The notes under the pieces: model-generated | What the model was told of the DNA's origin: nothing | What the model saw: only the letters and a program-made list of their open reading frames with translations | Databases searched by the model: none | In this document: positions 16,844-25,405 of the stretch, in pieces | Layout: each line of letters opens with the position of its first letter | Numbering within the stretch: position 1 is the stretch's first letter | NCBI RefSeq assembly: GCF_039544165.1 | Contig: NZ_BAABLD010000017.1 | Location: 372,001-436,000 of the forward strand | Direction of reading: 5' to 3' | Origin: Viridibacterium curvum | GTDB taxonomy: Bacteria; Pseudomonadota; Gammaproteobacteria; Burkholderiales; Rhodocyclaceae | Length of the DNA stretch: 64,000 nucleotides | Position numbers and translations under genes: made by a program

Positions 16844-18271
16844 TTAACGCTCCCTCAAGCTTTCCTGCGAGTACTGGATAAGCGGGCTGAGGAAGTACTC
16901 GATCACGCGCCGCCGTCCCGTCTTGATCTCTACGCCCACCGCCATGCCCGGCGAAAGATTCACTGTCTTGCCTTCCACCACCAGGCTCGATCTGCTCATC
17001 TTGACCCTTGCGGTGTAGATCAGACCCCGCTTCTCGTCATTGATGGCATCCGTCGACACACTGGTAACCGTCGCTGGAATCGTGCCGTACTTGGTGTATT
17101 GGAACGTTTCCACCTTCACCGCAGCCACCTGTCCGGCATTAACGAAGCCAATGTCCTTGTTCTCAATCATCGCCTCAATCTCCAGCGGATTGTCTTTGGG
17201 CACGATGATCATCAAGGGCTCGGCTTCCTTGACGACCCCGCCAACGGTGTGAACGCTCAGCTGTTGCACGGTGCCGTCGACGGGCGCTACGAGCCGAGTA
17301 TCGGCATTGCGGGAAGTCGCCTTGCGCAGCTCCTGCTCCAGGCTCGCTGCCTTCTGCACGCCCTCGTTGGCACTGTCGAGCGCATTGCGCCGGGTCTCAG
17401 TCAGCAAAGATACCTGCTGCGAACGGGCAGCCTGAAGCGCTGCCTCGATTTCCTGCAGCTTGCTGCGCTGATTGGCAAGATCACCCTCCAGCTCAATGCG
17501 TGCCTGTTCTTTCTCCAGGTAGCCATGCCGCGATACGAAGTTCTGATTGGCGAGATTCTTGTAGTCCTCCGCGCGCTGACGGGCAATCGGCACAGTCTGC
17601 TCCAGCTTGCGAACTTGCTCCTGCGTACTGCGAAGCTCGGCTTCGCGCTGGGCAATGTCAGAGGCCATACGACTACGCTTGGCCTGATATTCGCTGTACT
17701 GACTCGTGAGAAGGCTTTGTGCCTGTGCGCGCAGCAAATCATCCGCGCCATCCATCTTGCCCAGTACCGGTAACTGTCCGCTATCGAGCGCTTGCAGCAG
17801 CGCTCTGGCACGCTGCACCTGCAATCGGGCGCTGTTCAGTTCACTGGCGAGCCGATCCTGGTCGGCTTGGGTAAAGGTCGCATCGAGTTCTACAAGAACA
17901 TCGCCAGCCTTGACAGCTTGCCCATCCGTCACGTGGATGGCTTTGACGGTTGCACGCTCCAGTGACTGCAGGGTCTTGACACGGTCATTGGGCACAATGC
18001 GTCCCTGCGCACTGGCCACCACGTCAATTCGCCCAAAGATGGCCCAAAGCAAGGCCAGCACAGCGAACGCAATCAGCAGCCACATGGCGATGCGAGGCGC
18101 GGGTGATACGGGGGTCTCCTGCAGGGAAAGTGCCGCCGGCAGGAAGTGGGCTTCGTGACTCGTATAGCCGGGCCCTTGCATGGCGCGCCGGTTCTGCCAG
18201 GCATGGGCGAAGACAATGCGGTAACGGTTGAAGAGATCGGCTGCGGCGAGGAGTCGAAGTTTGATACTCAT
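16844..18271 (-). CDS. HlyD-family type I secretion periplasmic adaptor
   Basis: 475 residues from the ATG at 18271; an adjacent ATG at 18274 is equally possible. A cytoplasmic N-terminus and one helix (about residues 61-80, IAMWLLIAFAVLALLWAIF) precede the first half-lipoyl segment (GRIVPNDRVKTLQSLE, HVTDGQAVKAGDVLVELDA). A long coiled-coil hairpin rich in Gln, Arg and Glu follows, then the returning barrel (LVAPVDGTVQQLSVHTVGG, GQVAAVKVETFQYTKYG). The adaptor joins the ABC exporter to a TolC-type outer-membrane channel; no TolC gene is present here. It starts right after the exporter stop. Confidence 0.93.
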   Translation of the reverse strand: MSIKLRLLAAADLFNRYRIVFAHAWQNRRAMQGPGYTSHEAHFLPAALSLQETPVSPAPRIAMWLLIAFAVLALLWAIFGRIDVVASAQGRIVPNDRVKTLQSLERATVKAIHVTDGQAVKAGDVLVELDATFTQADQDRLASELNSARLQVQRARALLQALDSGQLPVLGKMDGADDLLRAQAQSLLTSQYSEYQAKRSRMASDIAQREAELRSTQEQVRKLEQTVPIARQRAEDYKNLANQNFVSRHGYLEKEQARIELEGDLANQRSKLQEIEAALQAARSQQVSLLTETRRNALDSANEGVQKAASLEQELRKATSRNADTRLVAPVDGTVQQLSVHTVGGVVKEAEPLMIIVPKDNPLEIEAMIENKDIGFVNAGQVAAVKVETFQYTKYGTIPATVTSVSTDAINDEKRGLIYTARVKMSRSSLVVEGKTVNLSPGMAVGVEIKTGRRRVIEYFLSPLIQYSQESLRER

Positions 18272-18274
18272 CAT

Positions 18275-20440
18275 TCATCCCTGCTGCAGGCCGTGCAGCC
18301 TGGCGTAGTGCCCGTCAGGGCGTGTCAGCAATTCGGCATGCGTCCCTTGTTCAACGATTTCGCCGCGCTCCATGACGATGATGCGGTTGGCGTCACGAAC
18401 AGCCGAGAGGCGGTGAGCGATGATCAGAACCGTTCTGCCTTGGCAGATGCGTTTCATGTTGTCCTGGATGATGCGTTCGCTTTCGTAGTCCAGCGCGCTG
18501 GTGGCTTCGTCAAAGATGAGGATGCGCGGGTTGCTCATCAGAGCTCGGGCGATGGCGATGCGCTGGCGCTGACCACCTGAGAGGGTGGAGCCATGTTCGC
18601 CAACCAGCGTGTCGTAGCCTTCGGGCAATTCGGTGATGAATTCATGGGCGCCGGCCATGCGGGCAGCTTGCAGGACGGCGTCGAGCGAGGCCCCGGGGTC
18701 GGAAAGGGCAATGTTCTCGCGAATGCTGCGATTGAACAGGACGTTCTCTTGCAGCACGACGCCGATCTGGCGGCGCAGGGAGGACACATCGGTCAGCGAG
18801 AGATCGACACCGTCGACGAGTACGCGGCCTCGTTCGGGCACGTAGAGTCGTTGCACAAGTTTGGTGAGCGTGCTCTTGCCTGAACCGGAGCGCCCTACGA
18901 TGCCCAACACTTCTCCCGGTGCAACGACCAAACTGACTTCGCGCAGAACAGGCTGTCCATCAGGACGATAGCGAAAGACCACGTCGTCGAAGACGACTTC
19001 TCCCTTGAGCGGTGGCAGCGCGCTCTTGGCGCTGGCAATCTCGGTCCGTGTGTTGAGGATGTCGCCAAGGCGTTGTACGGAGATGCCGGTCTGCTGGAAG
19101 TCTGTCCAGAGGTTGGCCAGCCGCATGATGGGTTGCGAAACGTGGCCAGAGAGCATGTTGAAGGCGATGAGCTGGCCGACGGTCATCTTGCCTTCGATGA
19201 CGAGCTTGGCACCAAAGTACATGACGGCAAGCGTCACCAGCTTGCCGATGAGGCTAACGCCGTTGTTGGCAATGGTGGCCAGTGTCGCGGTACGGAAGCC
19301 GGCGGCGACGTAGGCGGCTAGTTGTTGGTCCCACTTGCGCGTCCATTGCGGCTCGACTGCCATGGCCTTGACGGTGTCGATCCCGCTGAGCGTTTCGACG
19401 AGGAAGGCCTGGTTCTCGGCACTGCGGTTGAACTTCTCTTGCAGGCGGATGCGGAAGAGCGGAATGAGCGAGCCAGATAGGATGGCGTAGCACGGCAGGG
19501 AGATCAGCACGATGAGCGTGAGCGGCGTGCTGTAGAAAAACATGACTGCAATGAAGACTATCGAGAAGAGGATATCGAGCACCAGGGTGAGTGCATTACC
19601 GGTCAGGAATGAGCGGATATTCTCAAGCTCGCGTACACGGGCCACAGAGTCACCAACACGACGAGCCTGGAAGTAGGCGAGCGGCAGCGTCAGCAGGTGG
19701 CGGAAGAGGCGTGCGCCGAGCTCGACGTCGATACGACTAGTGGTGTGCGCAAAGACATAACTGCGCAAGGCGGTCAGGGAGACTTCGAAGATCGAGACGC
19801 ACAAAAGGCCAATCGCGACGACGTCGAGTGTCGACAGACCACGGTGTACCAGCACCTTGTCGGTGACAACCTGAAAGAACAGGGGCGTAACGAGCGCGAA
19901 AAACTGCAGGACGAAGGAGACCAGCAGGACTTCGATGAGCAGCTTGCGGTATTTGACAACGGCGGGAATGAACCAGCTGAAATCGAATTTGGCGAGATCG
20001 CCAGCAAGCGAGGCGCGCGAGGTAAACAGGATGAGCTCGCCTTGCCAGCGCGCGGTCAGCTGTTCGAGGGACAGCTGTTCTGGGCGCGCCACTGCGGGAT
20101 CATGGATGAGGGCGCGCAGTGCACCTTCCTGCTGGTCCACGCGCGCCAGGATGAAGTAGCGACCATCGCGATCCACAGCCATGGCGGGCAGTGGTGTGGT
20201 GGCAAGGCGTTCGACGCGAACGCGTGCTTTCTTGGCCGACAGGCCGAGCTTCTTTGCGGCGAGCAGGATGTCGGTGCTCGTCATGGCGAGTCCGTCACTG
20301 CAGAACTCGTGGGCGATCTGTTCGGGTTCTACGGCCAGCGCATGGAAGCGGGCCAGCATGACCAGACACGCGAGACCCGAATCAAGGGGAGGCTTCGGAT
20401 GACCAACCCCAGGCGCAGCCCTATCTTCTATTGCACCCAT
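18275..20440 (-). CDS. Type I secretion ABC exporter, HlyB-like
   Basis: 721 residues from the ATG at 20440; the frame is open to 20494, but the added residues look non-coding. The first 130 or so residues form a C39-peptidase-like domain whose catalytic Cys position is not conserved (LDSGLACLVMLARFHALAV), as in HlyB-type exporters that bind but do not cleave substrate. Six helices follow, then the ATPase domain: Walker A GRSGSGKST, signature LSGGQRQR, Walker B ILIFDEATSALD and the H-loop IIAHRLSAV. It would export the C-terminally signalled cargo encoded divergently. Its base composition is close to the host's, unlike the cargo. Confidence 0.93.
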   Translation of the reverse strand: MGAIEDRAAPGVGHPKPPLDSGLACLVMLARFHALAVEPEQIAHEFCSDGLAMTSTDILLAAKKLGLSAKKARVRVERLATTPLPAMAVDRDGRYFILARVDQQEGALRALIHDPAVARPEQLSLEQLTARWQGELILFTSRASLAGDLAKFDFSWFIPAVVKYRKLLIEVLLVSFVLQFFALVTPLFFQVVTDKVLVHRGLSTLDVVAIGLLCVSIFEVSLTALRSYVFAHTTSRIDVELGARLFRHLLTLPLAYFQARRVGDSVARVRELENIRSFLTGNALTLVLDILFSIVFIAVMFFYSTPLTLIVLISLPCYAILSGSLIPLFRIRLQEKFNRSAENQAFLVETLSGIDTVKAMAVEPQWTRKWDQQLAAYVAAGFRTATLATIANNGVSLIGKLVTLAVMYFGAKLVIEGKMTVGQLIAFNMLSGHVSQPIMRLANLWTDFQQTGISVQRLGDILNTRTEIASAKSALPPLKGEVVFDDVVFRYRPDGQPVLREVSLVVAPGEVLGIVGRSGSGKSTLTKLVQRLYVPERGRVLVDGVDLSLTDVSSLRRQIGVVLQENVLFNRSIRENIALSDPGASLDAVLQAARMAGAHEFITELPEGYDTLVGEHGSTLSGGQRQRIAIARALMSNPRILIFDEATSALDYESERIIQDNMKRICQGRTVLIIAHRLSAVRDANRIIVMERGEIVEQGTHAELLTRPDGHYARLHGLQQG

Positions 20441-20746
20441 TGATTCAGTCCATTTTGTGTATACGCCATGACTTCTCCTAACACGCCCCCTCAACCAAGT
20501 TCAACCCAAAATGCCAAAAACCTATCGCTAACACGAACAGTTTGCATTTGCCATAGCAGTACATTAGCATCTCACCAACCGTAACGATAGATCTAGCCCG
20601 CACCTCCGCTGACGGCGCCATAGTCGCCGAGAACGCCTGAGCTCCAGCGCCACAACCGGCAACGAGTTCACATAGGTCGATTGCCGGGACCGAACATTTC
20701 AGCCCCCGAACCGAACACCAGCCTCGGCCTCTCAGGAAAATCTGCC
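20441..20746. promoter_or_regulatory. Divergent intergenic region of the secretion island
   Basis: This 306-base gap separates the exporter gene (-) from the small membrane protein gene (+) and must hold the promoters of both arms. It is more AT-rich than the exporter side. I see no convincing -35/-10 pair at correct spacing, no clear palindrome and no RNA structure, so no individual site is claimed. Confidence 0.4.
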
Positions 20747-21262
20747 TTGAAGACAAAAATCGCAATCATCGTTATAAGCGCTGTCGTCAGCCTCATAGGA
20801 TGGAGCACAGCAACGCCTCAAAATTCATCACCTAAAACCATTAATGACTCGTCTAGAAGCCTCACTACAGCTGGATCAACGAAAGGCCAAAGCATGCAAG
20901 AAATAGCAAAAGAAGCAAGAGCAAAGTTAAACAACCTATATGCAGAGAAAAGAGACCATCTAAAACCGCGCGGATCAGGAAGAAATTTAATAAGTGAAGA
21001 GATGTCCAGTTACTTTTACAGCGGCATGGCATTTGATGATGCGGAAGCACTTGTAGAAGAAATGGGCGGAAAGATATCTAAAAGAGGAAGGAATTTACTT
21101 CTAGGAAACTCTCCATTGGCCTTCTCCGTTATTGGAGAAATAGAAATAAATTCATCGTTCCCAACAAAAACAGTCATTGTTTTTACGTTAATTCCGACTG
21201 ATCAAAACAAGTACGACACGGTACAAAAAGTAGAAATTGAGTTTGTCATCAACGCAATTTAA
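20747..21262 (+). CDS. Small membrane-anchored or periplasmic protein of unknown function
   Basis: 171 residues from a TTG at 20747, chosen because AGGAAAA precedes it and it opens directly into a hydrophobic N-terminus (KTKIAIIVISAVVSLIGW). A longer frame from 20681 adds a Pro/Ser-rich stretch without support. After the helix comes a polar linker, a helical part (MQEIAKEARAKLNNLYAEKRD) and a beta-rich C-terminus (VIGEIEINSSFPTKTVIVFTLI). I do not recognise the family. The gene is AT-rich, and its stop overlaps the ribosome-binding site of the cargo gene, so the two are coupled. It could be an immunity protein or secretion helper (inference). Confidence 0.6.
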   Translation: MKTKIAIIVISAVVSLIGWSTATPQNSSPKTINDSSRSLTTAGSTKGQSMQEIAKEARAKLNNLYAEKRDHLKPRGSGRNLISEEMSSYFYSGMAFDDAEALVEEMGGKISKRGRNLLLGNSPLAFSVIGEIEINSSFPTKTVIVFTLIPTDQNKYDTVQKVEIEFVINAI

Positions 21263-21271
21263 GGAAACAAA

Positions 21272-23005
21272 ATGACAGAAAGCATTTCTGTAGTATATGA
21301 ACCACTCGGAACGTTCTTTGGCACAGAGTATTATCACCAGACAATTGTATATGTAAACTCTCAGGGACAAACATACATATCAAGCGGATTTCCAACGGGG
21401 ACGCCACCCGCAAACACCAGCAATATTTCCAACGTCTCTCAAGCGTCTTTGGCAAACGCGCAAGGCGGATCGGTGTACGGAAATCTTCAAGTAATAGCAG
21501 GTCCGATTAATGACCCTAGCGTCTATCAGTCGCTCAACATCGGACAATTGCTTAACCCAAGCAATCCAGTAACAGTGGTAGCTCAAGGCAATGATCTCTC
21601 AATACAGTGGGCGCAAATAGTAGCTACTGGAGGGGCCATCAATGACGCCAACCTCACCTATTCGCCCCTCACGCAAAACTCGAACTCAGCAGCCAGCACC
21701 GCCCTGATGGAAGCGGGAATCACCCCTCCTGCGGATACCGGCTTCTTTGACAGCACATGGAGCCCAGCCTCGGGAACCGATCTATCCCCATTAATTTTCA
21801 GCCAAACCCCTCCAGAAAACTTCGCCGACCCATCCCTGCAGATCACCCAATACCAAAACAACGGTACGGAATTTATTACACTCAGGTTTATCGGGCCAGA
21901 TGAAATGATTCTGGGCGAGTTCGGTATAACACAAACCACTGGATTGCTTTACACAGACGAAATAGATTCATTCGGCACCATTCTGGCTTCTACAAACATC
22001 TCTTTTAATGACATTGGAGATTTTGAGTCTGCGTATAGTGCTGCACTATCCGGCCTGCAAGATGGGTTCTCTGGCAACACCATAGAGTTTGCACAAAGTG
22101 TTCTTGGCGCAGCGGGACTAGCCGACACTCTTGGATCCGCTTTAAACCCCTACTCATATGCAGCAGACTGGATTTCCTTGGAGAATTTTTTCACCCAAGA
22201 CTTCTCTAACTCTGACACCATTTTTGGTTTTACGTACCATGGTGAATACTATGACATAACAGGGGACCCAGACTGGATATACCAAATTGGGCTGGCCCGA
22301 CTCGCCGACGCAGAGGCCGCTGTTGGCGACTCGACGGCTTTAGAAAATTACTATTCTTCCTCATACTCATCACCTATCGCCGTGGATTTGAATGGTGACG
22401 GACTCAACACCTTGTCCATGTCGGATGCTTTCGTAGAGTTTGATTTGCTGGGGACTGGTAACAAGGTTCGAACCGGGTGGCTAAACTCAAGCGACGCATT
22501 CCTTGTTCATGACGACAACGGCGACGGAAAGATAACTTCTGTTTCAGAGATGTTCGGCAGCGATATTCGCGGGGAAGGTTACGCTCAGCTTGCGAGATAC
22601 GACTCCAATTTTGATGGGGTAATTAATGCCAACGACAATCAGTTCTATGAATTGAAAATTTGGCAAGACAAAAACATTAACGGAATTACTGATACAGGTG
22701 AGCTCCGCTCCATCGCAGAAGCAGGAATTCAGTCCCTCGAACTAAACTATGAAATAGTCGACATCTTGAACAATGGGAATTTGATTGGCGAAGCGTCTCG
22801 TGCGTTCATATCGAACGAGAGTCGCGCCATGGGCGACATATATTTCAGGTATGTCGACACCCCCTCCAACCCAATAAGTCAATGCAGTCAACTGGACCTA
22901 CTGGTCGACGCAATGGCTCGGTTTTCTCCCCCGCCAGTTGGAGAGTCAGCAGCAATTCATGAAAGGCAATACGATCCGTTTCCACTAATTGCTCAAGCAG
23001 CATAA
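21272..23005 (+). CDS. Putative type I secreted effector with FrpC-like calcium-binding module
   Basis: 577 residues with AAGGAA before the start and no Sec signal. Residues 1-160 include His22 (YYHQTIVYVNSQGQTYI) and an NSNS motif at 136-139 running into ALMEAGITPP, a pattern I associate with a domain in Rhs and other polymorphic toxins. The middle is Ser/Asn/Thr-rich. From about 366 to 490 lies a calcium-binding module like that of FrpC-type RTX proteins: VDLNGDGLNT, VHDDNGDGKIT, YDSNFDGVINANDN, DKNINGITDTGEL. The tail (LLVDAMARFSPPPVGES to LIAQAA) fits a C-terminal type I signal. It is AT-rich. Effector activity is inferred. Confidence 0.7.
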   Translation: MTESISVVYEPLGTFFGTEYYHQTIVYVNSQGQTYISSGFPTGTPPANTSNISNVSQASLANAQGGSVYGNLQVIAGPINDPSVYQSLNIGQLLNPSNPVTVVAQGNDLSIQWAQIVATGGAINDANLTYSPLTQNSNSAASTALMEAGITPPADTGFFDSTWSPASGTDLSPLIFSQTPPENFADPSLQITQYQNNGTEFITLRFIGPDEMILGEFGITQTTGLLYTDEIDSFGTILASTNISFNDIGDFESAYSAALSGLQDGFSGNTIEFAQSVLGAAGLADTLGSALNPYSYAADWISLENFFTQDFSNSDTIFGFTYHGEYYDITGDPDWIYQIGLARLADAEAAVGDSTALENYYSSSYSSPIAVDLNGDGLNTLSMSDAFVEFDLLGTGNKVRTGWLNSSDAFLVHDDNGDGKITSVSEMFGSDIRGEGYAQLARYDSNFDGVINANDNQFYELKIWQDKNINGITDTGELRSIAEAGIQSLELNYEIVDILNNGNLIGEASRAFISNESRAMGDIYFRYVDTPSNPISQCSQLDLLVDAMARFSPPPVGESAAIHERQYDPFPLIAQAA

Positions 23006-23141
23006 ATAGTCGACGGATCGCAGCGAGTACTTGCAGCATCTTCGTGCTCGTACTGCCCAAACACGAGGGGGTCAAAAGCAGCGGCCCCTTCGTGTTGTCT
23101 TGCCCTAGCAAGCTCTGTATCTTGAAAAGTGTGCTCAATCT

Positions 23142-23547
23142 GACCGACGACAGCGCCTACACCGACATGAGCAACTGCATGCTGCTCGCGGCCACGCCGG
23201 GCAAGGTCGGCGATGGCGAGAAGAAGACGCTCAGCTACAAGAAGGCCGATGGCAGCACGCTGTCTGTCGACACCTTCGTCGGCGCCCAGGCCACCGACAA
23301 GACGCTCAAGCGCTTCCTCGTCGGCCCGGTCGATTGCGAAATCACCGGCCTGTGCGAAACGCCGGACGGCAAGGCACTGTTCATCAACATCCAGCATCCG
23401 GGCGAAACGACCTCGCCGGCGAATATCGCCGATCCGGCGAAGTACACCAGCCAGTGGCCTGCAAACGCCGGCTATGGCCCCGGCAAGCGCCCGCGCTCGG
23501 CGACCATCGTGATTACCAAGAAGGATGGTGGGCGTATCGGTAGTTGA
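23142..23547 (+). pseudogene. Truncated duplicate of the phoX-family gene 3' end
   Basis: The frame matches the last 135 codons of the phoX-family gene, from TDDSAYTD to GGRIGS, and keeps the same stop. It has no signal peptide, propeller core or credible start. Only one residue differs from the intact gene, and the other codon changes are synonymous. It sits directly before the strong terminator that probably once ended the intact gene. It is not expected to make a functional protein. Confidence 0.92.
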
Positions 23548-23558
23548 ATGGCGTCGCG

Positions 23559-23592
23559 AAAAAAAAGCCCGCAGCATTGCGGGCTTTTTTGT
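23559..23592. terminator. Bidirectional rho-independent terminator
   Basis: The stem is GCCCGCA (23567-23573) with TGCGGGC (23578-23584) and a GCAT loop, flanked by a run of A on the left and a run of T on the right. It serves the phoX 3' remnant on the plus strand and the methyltransferase on the minus strand. Confidence 0.92.
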
Positions 23593-23601
23593 ATCCGGCT
23601 C

Positions 23602-24306
23602 TCACGCCGGTTTGCGCATCGCGTAAATGATCACATCGCCATAAAACGGGATTTCTCCCTTGAGGAAGTCTGGCAGCTTGCGCGTGAGGATAGGCCGCAG
23701 CCACTCCTTGACCAGCGTGCGACCACGAATCTCGTTCACGCCGACATCGACCACCTCCAACCCGATCTTGCCCACAGCGTGACGCACAAAGGCCATGTCG
23801 ACCGGCAACAGGTGTCCCGAATCCTTGCTGCCATCCGCCTTGGGGTGAAAGAACTTGTGGTGCCCATAAACGAATGCGTAGCGGCGTGAGCGCAGGCTGT
23901 CCACATTCGGCGTGGAAAGGAAGATCCACCCGCCCGGCTTCACGACACGCGAACACTCGCGCAGGAAATATGTTGGATTCTCGAGGTGCTCGATACCCTC
24001 GATGCTCACCATTACATCGAACTGGCCATCGTCGAACGGCAGGCGCTCATTGGCGTTTGCGAGGATGCGGCGGGCCGGGTCGGCCCTGAAAGGCTCGACC
24101 GCCTCGATATCGACACTGGTCACCTGCATGCCCGCCTCGGCGAGACGCTGCGAGAACAGGCCAGCTCCGCAGGGCAAGTCGCAGACAGACAGCCCGGCGA
24201 ATGTGCGCAGATGTCTCTGCATCAGACTCCAGACACTCTTATGCGTATTGGGCGCAGCGGCATGCGCTGGCCAGGAGTGTTGCGGCGTTGTCGTAAGAGT
24301 CTGCAT
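23602..24306 (-). CDS. Class I SAM-dependent methyltransferase
   Basis: 234 residues from the ATG at 24306; the longer frame would overlap the upstream protease gene. Motif I for SAM binding is VCDLPCGAGLFSQRLAEAG, followed by the acidic loop end VTSVDIE, then FDVMVSIEGIEHLENP and VVKPGGWIFLSTPN. This is the small-molecule or methyltransferase-11 type often found near sugar or lipid modification genes. The tail (LPDFLKGEIPFYGDVIIYAMRKP) gives no substrate clue. It lies 28 bases after the metallopeptidase stop, so co-transcription is likely. The substrate is unknown. Confidence 0.85.
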   Translation of the reverse strand: MQTLTTTPQHSWPAHAAAPNTHKSVWSLMQRHLRTFAGLSVCDLPCGAGLFSQRLAEAGMQVTSVDIEAVEPFRADPARRILANANERLPFDDGQFDVMVSIEGIEHLENPTYFLRECSRVVKPGGWIFLSTPNVDSLRSRRYAFVYGHHKFFHPKADGSKDSGHLLPVDMAFVRHAVGKIGLEVVDVGVNEIRGRTLVKEWLRPILTRKLPDFLKGEIPFYGDVIIYAMRKPA

Positions 24307-24334
24307 GCGGATCCAGAGAGAATGTGCGTGGAAA

Positions 24335-25207
24335 TTACAACGAGCTGGCCTTGAACGTATTGCAGCTATCAAGGCTACCACTCTCCAGACCGCGATTGAG
24401 CCAGCGCACACGCTGCTCCGAGCTGCCGTGGGTGAAGCTGTCCGGCACGACGCGGCCCTGTGCCGCACGCTGCAGGGCGTCGTCCCCGATCGCGGTCGCC
24501 GCACGGATGGCCTCTTCCACGTCGCCGGCTTCGAGCACATGGCGCTCTTTGTTGGCATGGTGGGCCCAGACGCCCGCGAAGCAGTCCGCCTGCAGCTCCT
24601 GCATCACCGACAGGGCGTTGCCTTGCTTCTCGCTGGCGCGCTGACGCATCTGGTAGACCTTGTCCGAAATGCCGAGCAGCTTCTGCAGGTGATGGCCGAC
24701 CTCGTGCGCGATCACGTAGGCCTGCGCAAAGTCGCCCGGCGCCTTGAAGCGGCGGCGCATCTCGTCATAGAAGGAGAGATCGATATAGACCTTCTGATCG
24801 GCTGGGCAGTAGAACGGCCCCATCGCCGACTCGCCCGCCCCGCAAGCGGTTGAGGTTCGCCCACGGAACAGCACCAGGCTGGGCTCGACGTACTGCCGCC
24901 CGGCCTGCGCCGGAAACTGCGCCCCCCAGGTGCGTTCGGTGTCACGCAGCACCTGCTTCACAAAGTGCACCGTCTGCGCCTCTTCTGCGCTCTGCTGCAC
25001 CGGGCCGCGCGACTCTTCCTGGGCAGCACGCTGGTTCAGCATGTTGGCGCCATTGATGACAATGAATGGGTCGATGCCGAAGTACCAGGCCGCCAGCGCC
25101 AGCACGGCGGTGCCGACCCCGATGCTGCGCCCCCCGACCGGAAAGCCCCCTCCACCGCCGCGGCGGTCTTCCACATTGCTGCTTTCGTTGTCGTCGTCGA
25201 ATCGCAT
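24335..25207 (-). CDS. Neutral zinc metallopeptidase, KPN_02809/YpfJ family
   Basis: 290 residues; GAGGTGAGGA precedes the ATG at 25207. A cytoplasmic N-terminus with a Gly-rich stretch leads to one helix (VGTAVLALAAWYFGIDPFIV), anchoring the protein in the inner membrane. The zinc motif is AHEVGHH (His168, Glu169, His172), and GELQADC-like ELQADCFAGVWAH supplies the third ligand region. FYCPADQKVYIDLSFYDE is also typical of the family. The physiological substrate of these proteins is unknown. It probably forms a short operon with the methyltransferase. Confidence 0.9.
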   Translation of the reverse strand: MRFDDDNESSNVEDRRGGGGGFPVGGRSIGVGTAVLALAAWYFGIDPFIVINGANMLNQRAAQEESRGPVQQSAEEAQTVHFVKQVLRDTERTWGAQFPAQAGRQYVEPSLVLFRGRTSTACGAGESAMGPFYCPADQKVYIDLSFYDEMRRRFKAPGDFAQAYVIAHEVGHHLQKLLGISDKVYQMRQRASEKQGNALSVMQELQADCFAGVWAHHANKERHVLEAGDVEEAIRAATAIGDDALQRAAQGRVVPDSFTHGSSEQRVRWLNRGLESGSLDSCNTFKASSL

Positions 25208-25299
25208 TCCTCACCTCGCTAGCCGGCCATGAGCTGACCTTATGCCCGGATTCTGCCGGATTGTTGTTTTACGCGTGACTTTGCCTCGCTGCCAACACT

Positions 25300-25318
25300 A
25301 ATGCGAATAATTCTCGTT
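25300..25318 (+). promoter_or_regulatory. Probable Fur box
   Basis: A 19-base imperfect palindrome, AATGCGAATAATTCTCGTT, agrees with the common proteobacterial Fur site form AATGAGAATAATTCTCATT at 17 of 19 positions. It lies about 90 bases before the receptor start and would repress the iron operon when iron is plentiful. An AT-rich stretch just downstream (about 25330-25350) may be a second, weaker site. Confidence 0.75.
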
Positions 25319-25405
25319 GACGCACTTGTCGCAAATGGTAATAATTCGCAACATCGTGTTGCTATGCGACAAAACAGAATCCAGATAACCCTTAGGGAGA
25401 GACCC

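Larger units (their letters stand above)
16801..23141. mobile_element. Type I secretion island inserted behind the phoX-family gene
   Basis: About 6.3 kb lies between the two 406-bp copies of the phoX 3' end. It holds an HlyD-type adaptor and ABC exporter on the minus strand and two AT-rich genes on the plus strand. There is no integrase, transposase or short terminal inverted repeat. The arrangement (full phoX, island, 3' fragment, then the terminator) is what single-crossover integration of a circular DNA bearing a phoX 3' segment would leave. The mechanism is inferred; the repeat layout is seen directly. Confidence 0.6.

Noticed and set aside
23060..23096. Terminator after the cargo gene
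   Set aside because: An imperfect stem (AACACGAGGGG with CCCCTTCGTGTT) is present but has a bulge, a 14-base loop and no T-run, so it is too weak to list.
23044..23547. Possible complete small gene ending in the phoX fragment
   Set aside because: The only upstream start is a GTG without a ribosome-binding site, and the added residues are not phoX-like; it is better called a truncated duplicate.
25301..25405. Upstream ATG start for the siderophore receptor
   Set aside because: It would place coding sequence through the Fur-like site and bury the signal peptide; the TTG at 25406 has a good ribosome-binding site.
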